Part shown: piece after piece, positions 1-8,995 of the stretch
How the letters are laid out: each line of letters starts with the position of its first letter
Numbering within the stretch: position 1 is the first letter of the stretch
DNA from: Streptomyces fagopyri
GTDB taxonomy: Bacteria > Actinomycetota > Actinomycetes > Streptomycetales > Streptomycetaceae
NCBI RefSeq assembly: GCF_009498275.1
Contig: NZ_CP045643.1
Coordinates: forward strand, 8,246,001-8,310,000
DNA: 64,000 nucleotides
Reading direction: 5' to 3'
Position numbers and translations under genes: made by a program
Notes under the pieces: model-generated
Databases searched by the model: none
The model's input: the letters and a program-made list of their open reading frames with translations, nothing else
What the model was told of the DNA's origin: nothing

Positions 1-146
1 CCGAACCCGCTCCCACGTGGCCATTCTCCCTCTCCGAGCCCCCAGGACGCCCCATCCTCGCACGGGGTACCGACAGTGGCGCCACTCCCTGTGAGGACAC
101 CGCTCCACTCCCTTCACGGCGCCGTCACACGTATCGGGGAGATTCC

Positions 147-2639
147 GTGACCATCGGTGCGGGCGCGGCCCCCGGCGGAGATCCTTGTTCCCGGCCCATG
201 ACACAGGGACGGACACGGCACGGGGGAAGCACAGGAAGAGTGGAGCGCGCACGGGAACAGACCTCGGCGGGAGAGCTCACCGGCCCCGCGCAACGGCCCG
301 AAGCGGCCGAGACCGCCCTCGAACTCCTGGTCCACGGAGTCGGTGGCACCACGCCCGAGGAGATGCTGGACGATCCGCGCACGGTCCGGATCAGCGGCGA
401 CGACGTCGCGGCCGTCCACCGGCGCCGCGAGGACGCCGACGCGGAGCGGCGCCCCGACGACTACCGGGGCAGACCGGTCCCCGAGGCCTATGTGTGGTGC
501 AACCTCACCTCCGGCAACGGCACCCGTGCCCTGTGGCTGTTGCTGCTGCCCTTCATGGTCGTCAACCTCGCCCACTGGATGCGCCCCGCCGGCCGCGGCC
601 GGCGGCGGACGGTCCGCCTCTACGGGCTGCTCGTCCGGCTGACCGGTCTCACCCTGACCGTGCTGCTGGTCGCCGCCGCCTGCGAGGTCGCCCTCGACCT
701 GGCCGCCTGGCAGTGCGCGGGCACCCGCGCCTGCGCCGAGGAACACTCCTGGCCGGCCTTCCTCTCCCCCGAGCTGTCCCACGACGGCTGGTGGAGCCGG
801 CCCGGCCGCCGCCTCGCCCTGGCCTGCGTGGTGCCCACGGCCCTGACCTGCCTGCTGTGGTACCTGTCCCACCGCACCTGGAGCGCGTACGAATCCCAGC
901 TGCCGGTGTCCCGCGCGGCCGAACCCGAGGAGGAGACCGACCCCACCGCGCTCGGCCGCCCCGGCTTCTGGTACGGGCGCCGCCTGGTGGCACGGCTGCG
1001 CGCGGCGCACACCGCCGCGGGTCTGCTGACGGTCACCGCGGCGGTCGGCGGCCCCGCGGCCAGCTTCGACAGCGAGGCCGCAGGTCCCGTCCTGCTCGGG
1101 TTCCTGGGCCGGTCGCTGTACACGGTCCTCGCGGCGGGCGCGGTCGTCGTGCTGTGGGTGGTCTGCCGTCGCGGGCGCAGCGAGCACCGCCTCGACCGCG
1201 AACTGGACGCGAGACTGGTACGCGCGCTGCCGGTGGGCGCGACCCTCCTGCTCGTTCTCACCCTGCTGTACGCCGGCTGGTCACGGCCCGGCTGGCGGTC
1301 GACGGGCCGGCTGCCCGGTGACGCGGCCTTCGGCGGCATCGCCCTCGGCCAGGGACTGCTCGTCGTCGCGCTCGGTGTGGTGGCGAGCGTCCTGTACCGC
1401 GGCCTCCCGGGGGGCGGCGCTGCCGTACGGACGGAGGACACCCCCGCCGACACACGCACGGCGATGCGAGGGCTGGCCGGGCCCGCCGTCGCGATGCTGG
1501 CCTGCGCCCTGGGCGGTGTGATGTCCGGCGGAGTGGCCCAGCGCGTCGCCGACTGGCTGGACGGCACGCAGGGCTCGCTCCCGGGGCCGCCCGTCCTGCT
1601 GACCTGGCAGGCGTCCGTGATCCCGCTGACGCTGCTCGTGCTCCTCGGACTCTGCGGCCGACTGGCCCTGCGCACCTGGCGTCTGCGCGCCCGGGAGACG
1701 CGCGCGGTGGAGCGCGACTACCGCGGGGAGCCCAAGGACAGAGCCCGTACCCGCCGCATCGCCGGCACCCGCGCCATGGCCGCCCTCACCGACCGGGCAC
1801 CCCTCGCCGTCGGGACCTTCTCCTTCGTGACGCTGCTCCTCGGTTCCGGAGCCCTGGTGGGCGCGCTGACGACCGGCGACACGCCGGCCCGGGCCGCGCG
1901 AGGGTCGTACGCCTTCGTCCACGGCGCCGCCGAAACCGCGCAGTCCCTCGGGTCCTGGCTGATCGGGCTCGGATTCATACTGCTCGTCGCCTCGGGCCGG
2001 CGTGCCTACAAGGACCCCGCGGCCCGCCGCACCATCGGCATCCTCTGGGACGTCGGCACCTTCTGGCCGCGCGCAGCCCACCCCTTCGCGCCGCCCTGCT
2101 ACGCCGAGCGCGCCGTGCCCGACCTGACCTGGCGCATGGTCACCTGGACCCGTACCACCGGCGGTCGCATCGTGCTGTCCGGGCACTCCCAGGGCAGTGT
2201 GCTGGCGGCCGCCGCGGCCTGGCAGTTGCGGCCCTCGGTCCGCAGACGGGTCGCCCTGCTCACCTACGGCTCACCGCTGGAACGGCTCTACGGGCGCTGG
2301 TTCCCCGCCCACTTCGGGCCGGCGGCCCTCGTCTCGCTGCACCGCGAGGTCGACTGCTGGCGCAACCTGTACCGGCTCACCGACCCCATCGGCGGCCCCG
2401 TACGCCTGCCCGGGGACTGCGGCCCCCAGGTCGACCGCGCGCCCCTGGAGGACCCGCTCGTCTACGGACGCACCCTGGAGAACCCTCTGCCCGCGCCGAT
2501 CCTCGGGCACTCGGAGTACCAGGCGGATCCGGCCTTCGCCGAGGAGCGGGAGCGCCTGCTGGCGCGGTTGCGGCACGACGTGCCGGGCCCGCGTCCCGAC
2601 GGGGACGCTCAGGGCAGCTCCGGAAGATCGTCGGCGTAG
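147..2639 (+). CDS. Multi-pass membrane protein with lipase-like GHSQGS motif
   Basis: Large protein (830 aa from the GTG at 147, or 813 aa from an in-frame ATG at 198). An N-terminal cytosolic part reads LLVHGVGGTTPEEML, resembling the HG motif near the start of alpha/beta hydrolases. Many hydrophobic stretches follow between about residues 130 and 625. The C-terminal 150 residues carry GHSQGS, with the likely nucleophile Ser at about residue 681. This fits a membrane-embedded alpha/beta hydrolase-like protein. The substrate cannot be read from the sequence. Its 3' end overlaps the convergent gene downstream by 31 bp. The start is uncertain because neither candidate has a strong Shine-Dalgarno sequence. 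Confidence 0.75.
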   Translation: MTIGAGAAPGGDPCSRPMTQGRTRHGGSTGRVERAREQTSAGELTGPAQRPEAAETALELLVHGVGGTTPEEMLDDPRTVRISGDDVAAVHRRREDADAERRPDDYRGRPVPEAYVWCNLTSGNGTRALWLLLLPFMVVNLAHWMRPAGRGRRRTVRLYGLLVRLTGLTLTVLLVAAACEVALDLAAWQCAGTRACAEEHSWPAFLSPELSHDGWWSRPGRRLALACVVPTALTCLLWYLSHRTWSAYESQLPVSRAAEPEEETDPTALGRPGFWYGRRLVARLRAAHTAAGLLTVTAAVGGPAASFDSEAAGPVLLGFLGRSLYTVLAAGAVVVLWVVCRRGRSEHRLDRELDARLVRALPVGATLLLVLTLLYAGWSRPGWRSTGRLPGDAAFGGIALGQGLLVVALGVVASVLYRGLPGGGAAVRTEDTPADTRTAMRGLAGPAVAMLACALGGVMSGGVAQRVADWLDGTQGSLPGPPVLLTWQASVIPLTLLVLLGLCGRLALRTWRLRARETRAVERDYRGEPKDRARTRRIAGTRAMAALTDRAPLAVGTFSFVTLLLGSGALVGALTTGDTPARAARGSYAFVHGAAETAQSLGSWLIGLGFILLVASGRRAYKDPAARRTIGILWDVGTFWPRAAHPFAPPCYAERAVPDLTWRMVTWTRTTGGRIVLSGHSQGSVLAAAAAWQLRPSVRRRVALLTYGSPLERLYGRWFPAHFGPAALVSLHREVDCWRNLYRLTDPIGGPVRLPGDCGPQVDRAPLEDPLVYGRTLENPLPAPILGHSEYQADPAFAEERERLLARLRHDVPGPRPDGDAQGSSGRSSA

Positions 2640-5038
2640 AGCAGGGTCAGGTCGTCCGTGCTCGGTTCGTCGAGCTGGGCGACCCGGCCCGCGTGCCGCT
2701 CGACCATCGCCTCGAAGGTCTGCCGCGCGGTGCGGCCGTTGCCGAAAGCCGGTCCCTTGGGGATGGCCGTGAAGTATTTCAGCAGGGCCTCGGAGGCGCC
2801 GGCCCCGAGACTGTACTCGTGCTCCTCGGCCTGCTGCTCCACGATCCGCAGCAGTTCCTCGGGGATGTAGTCGCTGAAGGTGATGGTCCGGGAGAAGCGG
2901 GACGCCACACCGGGGTTGACCGTGAGGAAGCGCTCCATCTCCGCCGTGTACCCCGCGACGATCACGACGACCGCGTCCCGGTGGTCCTCCATCAGCTTGA
3001 CCAGCGTGTCGATGGCCTCGCGGCCGAAGTCGCGTCCCGAGTCCTCCGGCGACAGCGCGTACGCCTCGTCGACGAAGAGCACACCGCCGCGCGCCCGGTC
3101 GAAGGCCTCCTGGGTGCGGATCGCCGTGGAGCCGATGTGTTCGCCGACCAGGTCCACGCGGGACACCTCGACCAGGTGTCCCTTCTCCAGGACGCCGAGC
3201 GAGGCGAGGATCTCGCCGTACAGCCGGGCGACCGTCGTCTTGCCGGTGCCGGGGGAGCCGGTGAAGACCAGATGGCGCCGCGCCGAGGCCGCCTTGAGGC
3301 CTGCCTCCTGACGACGACGGCCCACCTCGATCATGTCGGTGAGGGCGCGCACCTCGCGCTTCACGCTCTCCAGGCCCACCAGCGTGTCGAGTTCGCCGAG
3401 AACGGCCTTGGAGGAGCGGGCGGGCTGCTCGGGCTCCGCGGACGCCGCGGGCGACTCCTGCTCGGTGGTGCGCTGGCCCGGGATCGCGCCCAGCAGACCG
3501 GCGGACGGACCGGACGTCTGGACGGCCGTCTCGGGGGCCGGGGACCGCGCTCCGGCGCTCTCGTCGCTCGTGCAGTCCTCGACGACCGGGCCGCCGCCCG
3601 CCGTGTTGCCGCCGTCGGCGAACTCGTAGCCCCCGCGTGCGCAGCGTTCCGTACGGCACTTCTTCAGCGTCGCGCGGCAGCCGTCGATGACGTGGAAGCC
3701 GTAACCGCCGCTGCCCGTCACCCGGCAGTGGTGGAAACTGCCGCGACCGGCCGCCGACACGTAGAAGCCCGCTTCGGCGGGGGAGTCGACCGTGCAGCGT
3801 TCGATGGTGGGGTCGGCGCCCTTGGTGACGATGACACCGGTCTGGGTGCCGTCCACGGTGCAGCCGGACAGCGTTCCGCCGCTTCCGTGGTCGCGGAACC
3901 AGGCGCCCGTCGCGGCGTCCCGGATGCGGCAGTCGTCGAGCTGCGCGGTGGCGCCGTCGCTCACCGACACGGCGGTGTTGCGTACTTGGGAGAGGTCGCT
4001 GTCGACGACGTCCACGCGCGAACCCCGGTCGAGGACGAACAGGGCGTCCGGCACGTCGTGCACCCGGCACGACTCCAGTACGGCGGTGGCGCCGTCGCTG
4101 ACCCAGACCGCCGGATAGTCGCCCGTGCTGTCGAAGATCTCGCACTGGTTGGCGTCCACACGCGTGCCCGGGTCCCACACCGACAGGCCGTTGCGCCCGA
4201 ACTTGCGGACAGTGGTGCGGGTGAGGGTGAGGACCGAGCGGGAACGCAGATCGACCGCGTTCTCCGGGATGTCGTGGATGCGGCAGTCGGCGAGTGTGAG
4301 CACCGCGTCCGTGTCCAGCGTGACGCCGTCCGAGGTCGTACGGTGCACATCGCAGTCGGTGAGGTGGGCGGCGGCCCGGCCGGTGATCTGCACCCCGGAG
4401 CCCTTGACCTCGTAGACCTCACAACCGACGGCCTCCAGCGAGGAGTTCTTGCCGGTGGCCGACAGACCCGCGCCCGAGGTGTGGTGCACCCGGCAGCGCT
4501 CCAGGCGGGGGCGGCCGCCCCCGCGGACCGCGATGCCCGACTGCCCGGCCGCGACGACCTCGCACTCCTCGAACACCCCACCGCCGCCGTCGAGTACGGC
4601 GATACCGACGCCCGCCGGATTGTCGACCGTGCAGCGGCGCACGGTCGGACGCGCGCCGCCGCGCACCTCGATGCCGGCCGAGGACCGGGTGACGATCCGC
4701 ATGTCCAGCAGCTCCGGGGTGCCCTCCTCGACGAGCAGCGCGGGCGCGGCCGAGTCCTGGCCCTCCACGTGCAGATCCTGGACCACGGCGGAGGCGCGGA
4801 CGGTCAACGGCACCCCGTCCACGGGCGCGATGCGCACGGAGCCGGGCGAACCCTCGGGACCGCGCAGCGTCACTGCGCGCTGGACGACGAGGTTCTCCCG
4901 GTAGGTTCCGGGGGCGACGGTGAGGACGTCGCCGTCGGCGGCCGCCTCCAGGGCCGCGGCCAGCGATGCGTACTCTCCCGTGCGGCGCCGCCACCGCGAG
5001 GTGCCGGTGTGCGTCACCTGGACCGTGCCCTGTGCCAT
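2609..5038 (-). CDS. Right-handed beta-helix repeat protein fused to CbxX/EccA-type AAA+ ATPase
   Basis: An 809-aa fusion. Residues about 20-480 are a long series of roughly 23-residue repeats (patterns such as V-x-x-C-x-V-x-x and GGARPTVRRC), typical of a pectate-lyase-like right-handed parallel beta-helix. Residues about 540-805 form an AAA+ module with Walker A GSPGTGKTT (about residue 593), Walker B VLFVDEAYAL (about residue 650) and an arginine-rich sensor region (ASRFSRTITF). The AAA part resembles the CbxX/CfqX and EccA/SpoVK families. These act as remodelling ATPases, so the beta-helix may serve as a binding platform, which is inference. It is convergent with the preceding membrane protein. 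Confidence 0.85.
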   Translation of the reverse strand: MAQGTVQVTHTGTSRWRRRTGEYASLAAALEAAADGDVLTVAPGTYRENLVVQRAVTLRGPEGSPGSVRIAPVDGVPLTVRASAVVQDLHVEGQDSAAPALLVEEGTPELLDMRIVTRSSAGIEVRGGARPTVRRCTVDNPAGVGIAVLDGGGGVFEECEVVAAGQSGIAVRGGGRPRLERCRVHHTSGAGLSATGKNSSLEAVGCEVYEVKGSGVQITGRAAAHLTDCDVHRTTSDGVTLDTDAVLTLADCRIHDIPENAVDLRSRSVLTLTRTTVRKFGRNGLSVWDPGTRVDANQCEIFDSTGDYPAVWVSDGATAVLESCRVHDVPDALFVLDRGSRVDVVDSDLSQVRNTAVSVSDGATAQLDDCRIRDAATGAWFRDHGSGGTLSGCTVDGTQTGVIVTKGADPTIERCTVDSPAEAGFYVSAAGRGSFHHCRVTGSGGYGFHVIDGCRATLKKCRTERCARGGYEFADGGNTAGGGPVVEDCTSDESAGARSPAPETAVQTSGPSAGLLGAIPGQRTTEQESPAASAEPEQPARSSKAVLGELDTLVGLESVKREVRALTDMIEVGRRRQEAGLKAASARRHLVFTGSPGTGKTTVARLYGEILASLGVLEKGHLVEVSRVDLVGEHIGSTAIRTQEAFDRARGGVLFVDEAYALSPEDSGRDFGREAIDTLVKLMEDHRDAVVVIVAGYTAEMERFLTVNPGVASRFSRTITFSDYIPEELLRIVEQQAEEHEYSLGAGASEALLKYFTAIPKGPAFGNGRTARQTFEAMVERHAGRVAQLDEPSTDDLTLLYADDLPELP

Positions 5039-5196
5039 GGCGCTGTTCTGCCCCCACCTCGTCGTACGCGGGTCCTGCGAGGCCGTGCTGAAACGCCGTC
5101 GCGATCAAGAACAGCTTCTCACGACGATTCCGAGCAGTCCGGCCGTCCCACCGTAGCGTGCGCGGAGACGGAGGGTTGACCGGAGCGGGAAGGCGG

Positions 5197-5802
5197 TCAA
5201 CTGCCGGTACCCGTCCTGCCCCAGTCCGGGCCCGCCCTGTCCCACGCCTGATCCCAACGGGCGTACCGGCCAAGGACCATGCGCCAGACGATCAGGCGCC
5301 GTGCGGCCTCCAGCAGCGCCACGGCCATGAGGGCCGCGCCGACCCCGGCCAGCACCGCGTGCGTGGTCGCCGCGGCCGGGTCCAGCGGGCGGCCGACCAG
5401 CCGGCCGTGCCGGTCGGTCCAGAGCGTGAAGTGGTCGCCCCGGTGCGGGGATCTGAGCACCGTGATCACCCCGCCGTGGTGCGCGGAGCCGTCCGGCGCG
5501 GTCCAGTCGGCGAGCACACGGCTGTGCGGGTCCTGCGCCGACGAGGCCTCGGGGTCGGGCTCCAGCGGGGCGCGCGACAGCTTCCTGACCACGGTGGCCA
5601 CCACTTCGTGCCGGGCTCTGTGCTGGTCCCGGACGGACTGCTGGAGGGCGTGCTCGGCGGCGGCTCCGGCGAGGGCACCGGTCAGGGGAGCGACGACGGC
5701 GATCAGTACGAGGGCCAGCAGGGCCAGCCAGGCCTCGGCCAGATCCGTTCCGCGGCGCAGCGGATTGTGCCGCCAGCGCCAGAGCCCCCCGATCGCGCGC
5801 AT
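5197..5802 (-). CDS. Rv1733c-like transmembrane protein
   Basis: A 201-aa membrane protein. The ATG at 5802 is chosen because an AAGGGGG stretch lies about 8 nt upstream; an upstream TTG at 5838 would add 12 residues without a ribosome site. The N terminus (GLWRWRHNPLRR) is typical of the actinobacterial Rv1733c family. One hydrophobic helix lies at about residues 20-45 and a second at about 140-165, flanking an extracytoplasmic domain. The family is uncharacterised biochemically. It reads divergently from nothing nearby and appears to be a single-gene unit. Confidence 0.75.
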   Translation of the reverse strand: MRAIGGLWRWRHNPLRRGTDLAEAWLALLALVLIAVVAPLTGALAGAAAEHALQQSVRDQHRARHEVVATVVRKLSRAPLEPDPEASSAQDPHSRVLADWTAPDGSAHHGGVITVLRSPHRGDHFTLWTDRHGRLVGRPLDPAAATTHAVLAGVGAALMAVALLEAARRLIVWRMVLGRYARWDQAWDRAGPDWGRTGTGS

Positions 5803-6024
5803 CGCCGCGCCCCCTTCCGCCTTCCACGTCCGTGACAACCCCCGGCCGAGCCGATCACCAGCGGGCCGGGGAAGGGGAGAGCGACATCACCCCTCCCGCG
5901 GTTCCCGCGGTCCTCTCATGAATTTCTCACACAGCCTCAACGAGCGTGCCCGGGGCTCGGGTTCCCGTGTGCGGGTCCCGGGCCGGACAGGGGCTGAAGG
6001 GCGACTGGAAACCGATCGCGCCGG

Positions 6025-6852
6025 TCAGGCCACGACCGTGACCGGATCGCCGACGCGCACGGTGCCGGTGGACTCCGGCACCAGGTTCTGTCCGAAGATC
6101 AGCCGGGACCCGAAGCGGCGATGGCGGCCGAGCGTGCGCAGGGGTTCCCCGCCGCGCTCGGCGGTGTCCTGGTCGGTGGTGGTCACGACGCAGCGGCCGC
6201 ACATCTTGGTGACCCGGAAGGCGACCTCGCCGATGGTGACGCGGGTCCAGTCGTCCTCGGCCCAGGCCGTGGTGCCCGACACCACCACGTTCGGCCGGAA
6301 GCGGTTCATCGGAAGCGGTCCCTCGTGGGCGCGGTCACCACGGGCGATCAAGGCGTTGAGCGCGTCCAGGGAGGCGAGGGTGGTGAGCAGCAGCGGATAG
6401 CCGTCCGCGAAGCTGACGGTCTCGCCCGGTCGCCCGTACTCCGGGTCCACGGGCCTGCGGGTGGCGGGATCGTCCATGTGGACGAGGCGTGTCTCGGACC
6501 CCAGGTACTCGCTGCACCAGACGTGCGCGGCGGTGCCGGCGAGGACTGCCTCCACCTTGTCACCGAAGAGGTGCACCGCGACCCTGCCGGCGGCCGTCGG
6601 CTCGGGCACCGGGACGCCGAGCGGGGCACGGCCGGGAGCGGACAGCCGAACGCCGCCGGGCATGAGCTCGGCGGCGGCCTGCGCCAGACGTGGCTGCTGC
6701 CGCTGGGTGACGACCTTTCCCCCGTCGTCGATCAATGCCCAGCGCCGGTCCCCGGCCAGACCCCAAGGCTCCACCACGGCGTCCCGCGGCGACTGACCGC
6801 GCAACGCCTTGACCGGATGGACGTGGATCGAGTGCAGCTCCGCGTTCCCCAT
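6025..6852 (-). CDS. MOSC domain-containing protein
   Basis: A 275-aa protein with an N-terminal MOSC beta-barrel domain (LHSIHVHPVKALRGQ, about residues 5-110) and a C-terminal MOSC domain. The latter includes RFRPNVVVSG and the conserved cysteine region KMCGRCVVTTTDQ. The domain pair is the same as in mARC-type and YiiM/YcbX-type molybdenum cofactor sulfurase-related enzymes, in which the cysteine ligates the cofactor. The likely role is N-hydroxylated substrate reduction or sulfur carrier activity. The exact substrate is not shown. Confidence 0.85.
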   Translation of the reverse strand: MGNAELHSIHVHPVKALRGQSPRDAVVEPWGLAGDRRWALIDDGGKVVTQRQQPRLAQAAAELMPGGVRLSAPGRAPLGVPVPEPTAAGRVAVHLFGDKVEAVLAGTAAHVWCSEYLGSETRLVHMDDPATRRPVDPEYGRPGETVSFADGYPLLLTTLASLDALNALIARGDRAHEGPLPMNRFRPNVVVSGTTAWAEDDWTRVTIGEVAFRVTKMCGRCVVTTTDQDTAERGGEPLRTLGRHRRFGSRLIFGQNLVPESTGTVRVGDPVTVVA

Positions 6853-6896
6853 GGCGCCATCGTGTCAGGCGGCGCCGACAATGCCGTCCCGAGACC

Positions 6897-7340
6897 TCAG
6901 TACCCGCGGTACTGCTGGTTGTTGTACGGGTCCTGGTAGGGGGCCGGGGCGGGGCGCGGCGCGGCGGGGCGCATCGCCTCGTAGCCGGTACCGGTCGCCA
7001 TCGGGCGCTGCGGCTGCTGCTGCGGTCCCGGGTAGCCGCGCGGGGCGCCGACCTGCTGCGGGATGTAGGGCGCGGGGGCCTGCTGCAGCGGGGACGGCTG
7101 CTGGGCCTGCGGGTAGCCGCCGTAGGACGGGACCTGCTGGGAGGGCCCGGCGGGCAGGGCCGGGAGTGCCGACGGGAGCGCGGGCAGGTAGCTGCTGCTC
7201 GTGTCGTAGGCGGCGGGAACCCGGATCGGGGCGATCTGGGGGGTGCCCCGCTCGGCGACGAGCGAGTCGTAGATCGGGGTGTCCGGGAAGGACGGCGCGG
7301 AGTAGTAACCGCCGCCATAGGTGGAGCGGGGGGAGGTCAT
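6897..7340 (-). CDS. Small Pro/Gln/Tyr-rich hypothetical protein
   Basis: A 147-aa protein that starts at the ATG at 7340. The reading frame is open to 7445, but the upstream part does not look coding. The sequence begins MTSPRSTYGGGYYSAPSF, contains a short conserved-looking segment (FPDTPIYDSLVAERGTPQIAPI), and then becomes a low-complexity tail rich in Pro, Gln, Ala and Tyr. It resembles a Streptomyces-specific family of unknown function. No catalytic motif, signal peptide or membrane helix is visible. It is divergent from the TerD-family gene. Confidence 0.7.
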   Translation of the reverse strand: MTSPRSTYGGGYYSAPSFPDTPIYDSLVAERGTPQIAPIRVPAAYDTSSSYLPALPSALPALPAGPSQQVPSYGGYPQAQQPSPLQQAPAPYIPQQVGAPRGYPGPQQQPQRPMATGTGYEAMRPAAPRPAPAPYQDPYNNQQYRGY

Positions 7341-7634
7341 GGGACATAAGTTAAGCCCACGATGTGCTGGTTGGGGAGACCGATAAGAGGGTTGTTTTCC
7401 GTGTCGGCGACACCTCGGGATCCCCAATGCGAGCGAACTCGGCAAAAAAGGGCGTCAAGCCGGGTTCAGATCGTGTAAAGGCCGAGTTCCCAGGGGGTTA
7501 CCGGGGGTTGACCATTGGTCTTCCCGGGCTCTCCGGGCGCTTCCCGGCCCTGGAGGAATAGGTTGGTCGGCAACGGGCCGGAGAGGCGGCCCGGGGGCAC
7601 GGCCTGGCGCGGTGAGCACATGATGGGGGCGGAC
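7341..7634. promoter_or_regulatory. Divergent intergenic region upstream of TerD gene
   Basis: This stretch of about 294 bp separates two divergently transcribed genes and must hold both promoters. It is locally richer in A/T than the flanking genes around 7376-7460. I could not assign a specific -35/-10 pair with confidence, and no coding sequence is supported. Confidence 0.4.
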
Positions 7635-8987
7635 ATGACAATGTCTAAAGGATCAAATGTTCCGGTGCCGACGAGTGCGCTGCGCGTCGAAATGGGCTGG
7701 AGTTCGGGCCCCGGAGTGCCCGACGCGGATGCCTCGGCGCTGCTGCTGGTGTCCGGCAAGGTGCGGTCCGACGGCGACTTCGTGTTCTACAACCAGCCGG
7801 AGCACTCCTCCGGCGCCGTGCGGCACGAAGGGAAGCGTGACGCGGGGGGCCGGGTGACCGACACGCTGCTCGTCGACCTCGCGCGCGTGGAGCCCGCCGT
7901 CGAGACCGTGGTGCTGGCCGCCTCCGCCGACGGCGGCACCTTCGGGCAGGTGCCCGGTCTGTACGTCCGGGTGCTCGACGCGGGCCGGGGCGCGGAGGTC
8001 GCCCGCTTCGACAGCGGGGACGCGACGGTCGAAACGGCCTTCGTCCTCGGGGAGTTCTACCGGCGCCAGGGCGCCTGGAAGTTCCGCGCCGTCGGGCAGG
8101 GGTACGGCAGCGGCCTGGAAGGTCTGGCCACGGACTACGGGATCGCGGTGGACGAGCCGCAGCACGCGACACCGTCCGCCGCCCCTCCCGCCCCCGCGCC
8201 CTCTCCTCGGCCGGCCACTCCGCCGCCCGCCGCCTCTCCGCCGCCCGCGCCCGGCACCCGCGTGGCCGGTCCGCCCCCGCCGGTCCCCACGCCCGCCGCC
8301 GTGACGCCGCCTCCGCCGCCCATACCGCCCGCGCCGCCCCAGGCCCCGGTGCGTCTGTCGAAGGTCACCCTCACCAAAGAGGCCCCGTCGGTGTCGCTGG
8401 CCAAACAGGGCGGAACATCCGGTTCCATGCGTGTGAACCTCAACTGGCAGGTGCGCAAACAGTTCTCGGGGTGGGGCAGCAAGCGGGGCCGGGCCGTCGC
8501 GATGCACGCGGACCTCGACCTCGACCTGTGTGCCCTGTACGAACTGTCCGACGGCAGCAAGGGAGTCGTCCAGGCGCTCGGCAACGCCTTCGGAGCGCTC
8601 CACCAGCCGCCGTACATCCATCTCGACGGCGACGACCGCACCGGTGCCGTCGCGAGCGGCGAGAACCTCACCGTCAACCTCGACCACCGCCGGAGCTTCC
8701 GGCGCATCCTCATCTTCGTGACCATCTACGAGGGCGCGCGCTCCTTCGCAGACCTGCACGCCACGGTCACCCTCCAGCCGACGAACGGCGCGGCGGTCGA
8801 CTTCTCGCTCGACGAGTGCACCGTGCCCTCGACCGTCTGCGCCCTCGCCCTGATCACCAACAGCGGTGGTGACCTGATCGTCCAGCGCGAGGCCCGCTAC
8901 CTCGTGCCCGAACGCGGCGTGAGCCCGCAGCGCACCGTCGACCGCGTCTACGGGTGGGGCATGAACTGGACGCCCGGCCGGAAGTGA
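7635..8987 (+). CDS. TerD family protein with proline-rich linker
   Basis: About 450 aa. The start is placed at the ATG at 7635 because a GGGGGCGGA ribosome-site-like stretch precedes it and TerD proteins begin close to a (M)xKGSNVPV motif, seen here as MSKGSNVPVP; an ATG at 7641 is also possible. Residues about 3-185 form a TerD domain with its calcium-binding acidic pattern (DADASALLL, GDFVFYNQP). A Pro/Ala-rich linker of about 60 residues follows (about residues 190-245). A second beta-rich domain with DLDLDLCALYEL is a degenerate TerD-like repeat. TerD proteins are linked to tellurite and stress responses and to calcium-dependent scaffolds. No other ter genes are adjacent. Confidence 0.88.
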   Translation: MTMSKGSNVPVPTSALRVEMGWSSGPGVPDADASALLLVSGKVRSDGDFVFYNQPEHSSGAVRHEGKRDAGGRVTDTLLVDLARVEPAVETVVLAASADGGTFGQVPGLYVRVLDAGRGAEVARFDSGDATVETAFVLGEFYRRQGAWKFRAVGQGYGSGLEGLATDYGIAVDEPQHATPSAAPPAPAPSPRPATPPPAASPPPAPGTRVAGPPPPVPTPAAVTPPPPPIPPAPPQAPVRLSKVTLTKEAPSVSLAKQGGTSGSMRVNLNWQVRKQFSGWGSKRGRAVAMHADLDLDLCALYELSDGSKGVVQALGNAFGALHQPPYIHLDGDDRTGAVASGENLTVNLDHRRSFRRILIFVTIYEGARSFADLHATVTLQPTNGAAVDFSLDECTVPSTVCALALITNSGGDLIVQREARYLVPERGVSPQRTVDRVYGWGMNWTPGRK

Positions 8988-8995
8988 CAGGAGCG

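Noticed and set aside
2693..5179. 828-codon plus-strand frame opposite the beta-helix gene
   Set aside because: Antisense shadow with Val/Gly/Arg-rich composition; the minus-strand gene has clear Walker motifs.
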